This document shows positions 59,875 to 64,000 of a DNA stretch of 64,000 bases, one piece after another. Source of the DNA: Terriglobales bacterium (GTDB lineage Bacteria > Acidobacteriota > Terriglobia > Terriglobales > Acidobacteriaceae); NCBI GenBank assembly GCA_025934735.1, contig JAICWP010000002.1, forward strand, positions 62,001 through 126,000. Reading direction: 5' to 3'. Within the stretch, counting starts at the first letter, position 1, and the number at the start of each line of letters is the position of its first letter. Made by a program: the position numbers and the translations under genes. The notes beneath the pieces were generated by a model, which was not told the DNA's origin, did not search any database, and saw only the letters and a program-made list of their open reading frames with translations.

Positions 59875-61047
59875 TTACTGCGCTGCTTTTACCTCGTTCC
59901 AAATTTCGTTGTACTTGGCACGGCGGGGCACATTCTGCCAAAAATAGATGCGCTTCTGATAGGCATCCACGTCGTCGAGGTGCAGGCTCTTTTTCTCCGC
60001 CGCGCTCATGAACTGCGCCGCCTGCGGATTGGCCGGGATGTAGCCGGTGACGTCGGCGACCCTCTTCTGGGTTTTGGCCTCGATCATGAACTCCAGGAAC
60101 TTGTAGGCCAGGTCCTTGTTATCGCTGGCAGAGGTGATCATGAGGTGGTCAATCCATCCGGTAGTATTTTCCCGCGGAATGGTTTCGCCGATGGGGAAAT
60201 TAAGCTTGCGCAACTGGTTGGTCATGAGCGGCCAGCCCATGGCGGCAACGATCTCATGATTCTGAAACAAGTTGGTCAGTTCGCCGCCGGTGGACCAGAT
60301 CTTTCGAATATTGGGCTTCAGGGCCAGCAGCTTGGCTTTGACCGCGTCCAGTTCCTGATCGCTCAGGTTGTACAGGTGGCTGGTGTCGGGCTTATCGAAA
60401 CCCAGAACCTGCGCCGCCATATAGACGGTGGAGAGGTCGTCCCACACGGAAAGCCTTTTGCGATATTTGGCATCCCAGAAGACGCCCCAACTTGCGGGCG
60501 GCTGCTGGAAGGCGGTGGTGTCGTAGAGCAGCGGGTTGGGACCCCAGGTGAAGGGAACGCCATAAACGTTGCCGTTGGCTCTGACCAGCGGCATGGAGGT
60601 GAGCTGCGGCGAGAGCTGCGCGTAACTGGGAATGCGGCCGAGGTCGAGGGGCGCCGCCAGTCCGGAGGTGGCGATCATGGTGGCCACGTCGCTGGAGGGC
60701 GAAATCACGTCGTAGGTGCTGGCGCTGCCGCCGCGCAGCTTGGCCACCAATTCGTCGTCGGAGCCCATGTAGGACGCGGAAACCTTGCAATGATATTGCT
60801 GTTCGAAATCGTGTACGTACGAGGGATCGGCATAGCCTTCCCAGACGAGCAGATTGAGTGTGGGCTCCTTTTTGGAGCAGGCGGAGAGGAGAAGAGTAGC
60901 CAGGAGCAGTAGCGCGAGCCAGGCGCACAGGAAGATTGGCCGTGGGCGGGACGCCCATGCGACAGCTGGCGGGAGACGGGCGGAATCAATCGGCGGGACG
61001 GCCGCACCACGACTCGGTCGAGCGCCGGCGCGGCGGCGATGAATCAT
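59875..61047 (-). CDS. potD: polyamine-binding lipoprotein PotD, with a repeat-derived N-terminus
   Basis: 390 aa from ATG 61047, which overlaps the stop of the amidohydrolase gene (ATGA) and has GGCAGGTG upstream. Lipoprotein signal with LLLSAC, lipid on Cys57. Mature part: LLVWEGYADPSYVHDFEQ, ISPSSDVATMIA, FTWGPNPLLYD, and the closing TGYIPANPQA, all of the PotD/PotF solute-binding family. The n-region is unusually long (about 38 residues) because copy 3 of a dispersed repeat is read in frame (residues about 26-36). It delivers putrescine or spermidine to PotABC. Confidence 0.9.
   Translation of the reverse strand: MIHRRRAGARPSRGAAVPPIDSARLPPAVAWASRPRPIFLCAWLALLLLATLLLSACSKKEPTLNLLVWEGYADPSYVHDFEQQYHCKVSASYMGSDDELVAKLRGGSASTYDVISPSSDVATMIATSGLAAPLDLGRIPSYAQLSPQLTSMPLVRANGNVYGVPFTWGPNPLLYDTTAFQQPPASWGVFWDAKYRKRLSVWDDLSTVYMAAQVLGFDKPDTSHLYNLSDQELDAVKAKLLALKPNIRKIWSTGGELTNLFQNHEIVAAMGWPLMTNQLRKLNFPIGETIPRENTTGWIDHLMITSASDNKDLAYKFLEFMIEAKTQKRVADVTGYIPANPQAAQFMSAAEKKSLHLDDVDAYQKRIYFWQNVPRRAKYNEIWNEVKAAQ
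60940..60974 (-). repeat. dispersed palindromic repeat, copy 3, inside potD
   Basis: TGGGCG/CGCCCA (60943-60948 and 60952-60957) around GGA, then TGCGACAGC and TGGCGGGA. It aligns with the copies at 14380 and 30838. On the minus strand it is translated as PPAVAWASRPR in PotD. Confidence 0.7.
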
Positions 61048-62915
61048 TTCGCACCTGCCGCCGCGGCGCTGCCTGTGAAAGCTGGGCTTTGGTAGACGAC
61101 TTTGCCGCCCACCACAGTCAGCAGCACCTGAGTTTTGTTTGTCTCATTGGCAGGCACTTTGAACAAATCCTGGCTGAGAATGATGAAGTCGGCAACTTTG
61201 CCCGGCTGGAGCGAGCCTTCGGTTTTTTCCCGATGGCCGGCGTAAGCGGCGCCCAAAGTATAGGCTTCGATCGTTTGCGGCAGTGTAATGCGCTCGTTGG
61301 GGACAAAGCCGCCAGCGGGCGTCCCCTCCGCGGTTTTCCGCGTAAGCGCGGTCTGCACGCCGGGCCAGGGACTGAGCGTGACCACCGGCCAGTCGCTGCC
61401 GAAGGCCAGGCGCCCGCCCGAGGCGGCGATGCTGTGCCATACCCAGGCGCGGGTGGTGCGCTCGGGGCCGATATTGGGCGACCACACCTTCAGCGTGTCC
61501 GCGTCAGGATAGGCGTGCAGGGGCTGCATGCTGGCAATTACCCCCAGTTGGCCGAAGCGTGGAATGTCAGCAGCGCTGATGGTTTCAATGTGCTCCACCC
61601 GGTCGCGCGAATCCTTGGTGTCAAACACGATGTTCAGCGGCGTCGCTTTCGTTAGAGAGCAGGGCAGAGGATCGCAGCCCCCGCCCGACATGGCCGGAGC
61701 AGTCGCGTTGCTTCTGTAGGAATTCTCGTAAGCATCCAGAGCCAGGCGCACGGCGCGATCCCCGATGGCGTGGGTAAAGACCTGGAAGCCGCGGCCATTT
61801 AACTCCGCTACCGCGTGCTTGTATTTGGCCGGATCCCAGAAGAGCTTTCCGCTCTGGCTGGGATCGTCGGTGTAGGGCTGGAGCATGGCGGCGGTGTGCG
61901 ACTCGATTACGCCATCGAGAAAGAACTTCACCGCGCCGCCAGAAATCCATGCGTCGTGATACTTGGCGCGGGCCTGCTCCAGCTTGCTGATCTCCTTTTC
62001 GGTTAACTCGGGCGGGCTCACAATATCGCTGACGTAAAAGCGAACTGTCAGCTGGCCCTGCTGGCGCAGTTGGTCGAGAAGAGGGAGGAACTCGAAATCA
62101 CCGCCGGCGCTGTGCACGCGCACCAGGCCGGCCTTGTTGGCTTCGTGCATACCCTGGCGGAGGGCCTGGAGGCGTTCTTCGCGGGAGGGCTGGGGAATGA
62201 CGCCTTGCACCAGTTCCGCTGCCGCATCTTCTTTCAATGCACCCGTGGGGTCGTCCTGGGCGTCATGGACGATTTTGCCGGTGGGCGGGTCGGGGGTGTT
62301 GCGGGTGATGCCCGCCGCTGCGAGCGCCTTGCTGTTGGCCCAGTAGGTGTGGCCGTCATAGCCTTCCAGAAGGACAGGACGATCGGGAACAACTTCGTCC
62401 AGATATTTCTTATCGGGCAGGGCGGCGGCGCCGAAGACGTCATAGGACCAGCCCCGGCCGAGAATCCACGGGTCCTTGGGGTGCGCGGCAGCAAATTCCT
62501 TTACCCGCTGCTGGATGCCGGAGATGGTCTTCACATCTTCCAGGTTTATGCGCTGCAGGCTGAGGGAGCCACCCATGAAGTGGATGTGGCAGTCGGTGAA
62601 GCCGGGGAGCACCAGGCGGCCACCGGCATCGATCACCTTGGAGGAAGGGCCGCGGTACTTCTGCATCTGCGCCGCCGTGCCCACGGCCACAATGTTGCCG
62701 CCGCGAACGGCCAGCGCTTCAGCCCAGGGCTGGCGCGGGTTCACAGTATAGATGCGGGCGTTGAGCAGCACAGTGTCGGCGGAAATTGCGTTTTGCGCGA
62801 TGCCAATTGCGGACAGCGCCACAACAACGAGAAGCGAAGCGGTGATCCGTCTTGCGGACGAACCAAGCCGCCGCGAAATTTGCGGGTATTGCACCGATTG
62901 CGAAGATAGTGGCAT
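61044..62915 (-). CDS. amidohydrolase family 3 protein (YtcJ-like), secreted
   Basis: 623 aa. N-terminal signal (ITASLLVVVALSAIGIAQ). Amidohydrolase fold: VLPGFTDCHIHFMGG with the HxH metal motif, DGHTYWANSKALAAAGI, HAIGDRAVRLALDAYE and FGSDWPVVTLSPW with the metal Asp. Related proteins hydrolyse diverse amide or imide substrates; substrate unknown. GAGG precedes the ATG. Stop overlaps potD, so it is coupled to the transporter. Confidence 0.9.
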   Translation of the reverse strand: MPLSSQSVQYPQISRRLGSSARRITASLLVVVALSAIGIAQNAISADTVLLNARIYTVNPRQPWAEALAVRGGNIVAVGTAAQMQKYRGPSSKVIDAGGRLVLPGFTDCHIHFMGGSLSLQRINLEDVKTISGIQQRVKEFAAAHPKDPWILGRGWSYDVFGAAALPDKKYLDEVVPDRPVLLEGYDGHTYWANSKALAAAGITRNTPDPPTGKIVHDAQDDPTGALKEDAAAELVQGVIPQPSREERLQALRQGMHEANKAGLVRVHSAGGDFEFLPLLDQLRQQGQLTVRFYVSDIVSPPELTEKEISKLEQARAKYHDAWISGGAVKFFLDGVIESHTAAMLQPYTDDPSQSGKLFWDPAKYKHAVAELNGRGFQVFTHAIGDRAVRLALDAYENSYRSNATAPAMSGGGCDPLPCSLTKATPLNIVFDTKDSRDRVEHIETISAADIPRFGQLGVIASMQPLHAYPDADTLKVWSPNIGPERTTRAWVWHSIAASGGRLAFGSDWPVVTLSPWPGVQTALTRKTAEGTPAGGFVPNERITLPQTIEAYTLGAAYAGHREKTEGSLQPGKVADFIILSQDLFKVPANETNKTQVLLTVVGGKVVYQSPAFTGSAAAAGAK

Positions 62916-62934
62916 GCAGGCCTCGTGAAGCCGC

Positions 62935-63780
62935 TTAGAAGGTTGGCGGCGTATTCACCCATAGCACCCAGGTTTCCGTCCTGCCGGGATTGGACCAGGT
63001 GTGCGGGGTAGCGCTTTCAAAATAGAAACTGTCACCACGCTTGAGCAGGTACTCCTCGCCGTTCAGAGCGATTTTAAATTCGCCGCGAAGGACGAAGAGA
63101 AATTCCTCACCCTCGTGTGAATAGGAATCGCCGCTGCCGGCGTTGGGTGCGATGCGAAACAGGTGCGGTTCCATGACGGCGTTGCCCCAGGCCAGCAGTT
63201 CCATGCGCACGCCCGGGCCAGCCTCCAGCACCTTGCGGCGCTCGGGGCGGACCAAATGGGAATTCGCCTGAGTGGGATCGAAGAAATCGAGGATGTTGGT
63301 CTTGTAAAAACGCGCCAGCTTGCGCAGGGTGCCGATGGAAGCGCTCATCTGGCCGCGCTCGATGGCGCTAAGAAAGCCGACTGAGATGCCCACCGCCTGA
63401 GCCACCGAGGCCAGGGACAGGGCGCGGCGGGTGCGCAGGTTACGCAGTCGCAGGCCAATGCCGCCGCCGGCGCCGTCGGGCGAGGTGCGCACCATGCCGT
63501 TGCGCTTCAGCGTCTGCACGATGGCGGGCGCATTCAGGCCGCGCACCCGGCGCAGAAAGCGGGCGCGCTTGAGCAGTTTTACATCTTCACTGCTGTAAAG
63601 GCGGTAACGGCTGGCGGTGCGTTGCGGGCGGGTGAGGCCCAGGCTCTCCCAAGAACGAATGACCGATGGAGAGACGCCCACGAGCCGGGCAACATCGCCG
63701 ATTTTCAAGTAAGGCTTGGGCTTCGCGCCATCCATTTTCGTTTTGGGAGAAAAGGTGGTATTTCCCCTCGGCAGTCGCAT
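62935..63780 (-). CDS. transcriptional regulator with MerR, XRE and cupin domains
   Basis: 281 aa (a start at ATG 63735 is equally possible; no RBS supports either). MerR-type HTH at about 25-90 (YLKIGDVARLVGVSPSVIRSW; SRYRLYSSEDV). Then an XRE HTH at about 108-165 (RLRNLRTRRALSLASVAQ; VGFLSAIERGQ; IGTLRKLARFY). Last a cupin at about 190-280 (SHEGEEFLFVLRGEFKI; RGDSFYFESATPHTWSN). XRE-cupin regulators such as PuuR sense polyamines or amines; the extra MerR domain is unusual. Genes downstream, in order: amidohydrolase, potD, potABC, matching a role in their control. Confidence 0.85.
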   Translation of the reverse strand: MRLPRGNTTFSPKTKMDGAKPKPYLKIGDVARLVGVSPSVIRSWESLGLTRPQRTASRYRLYSSEDVKLLKRARFLRRVRGLNAPAIVQTLKRNGMVRTSPDGAGGGIGLRLRNLRTRRALSLASVAQAVGISVGFLSAIERGQMSASIGTLRKLARFYKTNILDFFDPTQANSHLVRPERRKVLEAGPGVRMELLAWGNAVMEPHLFRIAPNAGSGDSYSHEGEEFLFVLRGEFKIALNGEEYLLKRGDSFYFESATPHTWSNPGRTETWVLWVNTPPTF

Positions 63781-63788
63781 GTTTTCGC

Positions 63789-63877
63789 TTGACAGCCCGA
63801 GGTAAGTTCAATAACCTTGCGCGATTATAGCAAGGTTTGTAGTCCGCGCAAGCTGATAGTTGGAGCAATTGTTCCAA
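63789..63877. promoter_or_regulatory. overlapping divergent promoters with two operator-like dyads
   Basis: Minus promoter for the regulator: TTGCGC (63846-63851), 16-bp spacer, TATAAT (63824-63829). Plus promoter: TTGACA (63789-63794), 17-bp spacer, TAACCT (63812-63817). Dyad 1 is AACCTTGC (63813-63820) and GCAAGGTT (63830-63837) around the minus -10. Dyad 2 is TTGGAGCAATTGTTCCAA (63860-63877), symmetric except at one pair. Both dyads are plausible regulator-binding sites. Confidence 0.6.
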
Positions 63878-63903
63878 TTCTTCTCCCGCATTGTGGAGGT
63901 TGC

Positions 63904-64000
63904 ATGCATCCCCGCAAAGCCTTGAGCTGGCTGTTGGTAGTATGTTTCGCCACCGCATTTTCGCTGTATCTGGCTGCCCAATCAACCGGAGGCAGAATGT
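63904..64000 (+). CDS. 5' end of a secreted protein gene (partial)
   Basis: 32 codons visible before the window ends. GGAGG (63895-63899) 4 nt before the ATG. Signal peptide MHPRKALSWLLVVC ... SLYLAAQ, followed by STGGRM. This opening resembles acidobacterial outer-membrane proteins with a carboxypeptidase-regulatory domain after the signal (STGGRI...GTV), so a TonB-type receptor or similar is a reasonable guess, not proven. Divergent from the regulator gene. Confidence 0.6.
   Translation, partial: MHPRKALSWLLVVCFATAFSLYLAAQSTGGRM

Overview
The window is GC-rich bacterial chromosome, most likely from an Acidobacteriota (class Terriglobia / Koribacter-like) organism. The family content points there: an Oar-type TonB receptor with an N-terminal carboxypeptidase-regulatory domain, a GWxTD secreted protein, a FecR-domain protein, a DUF6496 basic protein, and many dispersed GC-rich palindromes and short heptamer arrays between genes. 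This is inference from content; no rRNA or other taxonomic marker is present. I see no tRNA, rRNA, CRISPR array, intact insertion sequence or phage gene.

Layout. 1-2.7 kb: end of an unknown membrane gene, an HtrA-type protease and a peptidoglycan-binding protein. 2.7-7.4 kb (minus): DinB-like protein, GT87 mannosyltransferase-like membrane enzyme, alanine dehydrogenase and an aldehyde dehydrogenase. 7.6-18.7 kb (plus): FecR protein, then the rod-shape operon mreB-mreC-mreD-mrdA-rodA and an RNase E/G with a roughly 400-residue disordered insertion. 18.8-20.4 kb: a histone-like DUF6496 gene between two copies of the same terminator, and an SDR epimerase. 20.6-26.4 kb: type IV pilus operon pilMNOPQ led by a small excisionase-type HTH gene and a long, possibly switch-like leader. 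26.4-30.8 kb: M24 aminopeptidase, accB-accC, a small membrane protein and thiE. 30.9-36.9 kb: two APC amino-acid permeases, a K+ channel/TrkA-N protein overlapping nnrDE. 36.9-39.5 kb: a less GC-rich patch with an S41 protease gene flanked by a duplicated 3' end of nnrDE, then an SRPBCC membrane protein. 39.5-44.0 kb: DUF2784, PNPOx-like, tsaE, a secreted protein, and a MacA/MacB-type ATPase plus adaptor without permease. 44.3-53.5 kb: envelope genes (GWxTD protein with an outer-membrane barrel, TonB receptor, TPR protein). 53.6-64 kb: PilZ protein, agmatinase-like ureohydrolase, lysine-6-dehydrogenase-like enzyme, potABC, potD, an amidohydrolase and a MerR-XRE-cupin regulator, which together look like a polyamine/amino-acid import and catabolism locus.

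The most noteworthy signals are not genes. Ten short arrays of degenerate heptamers sit against the starts or stops of genes, several of which use TTG starts without a visible Shine-Dalgarno. A dispersed palindromic repeat has been read through into the signal peptide of PotD. The 3' end of nnrDE is duplicated on both sides of an apparently acquired protease gene. Two leaders (rne and pil) fold in ways that could control expression. All coordinates and starts were derived by reading the sequence; no database search was run.
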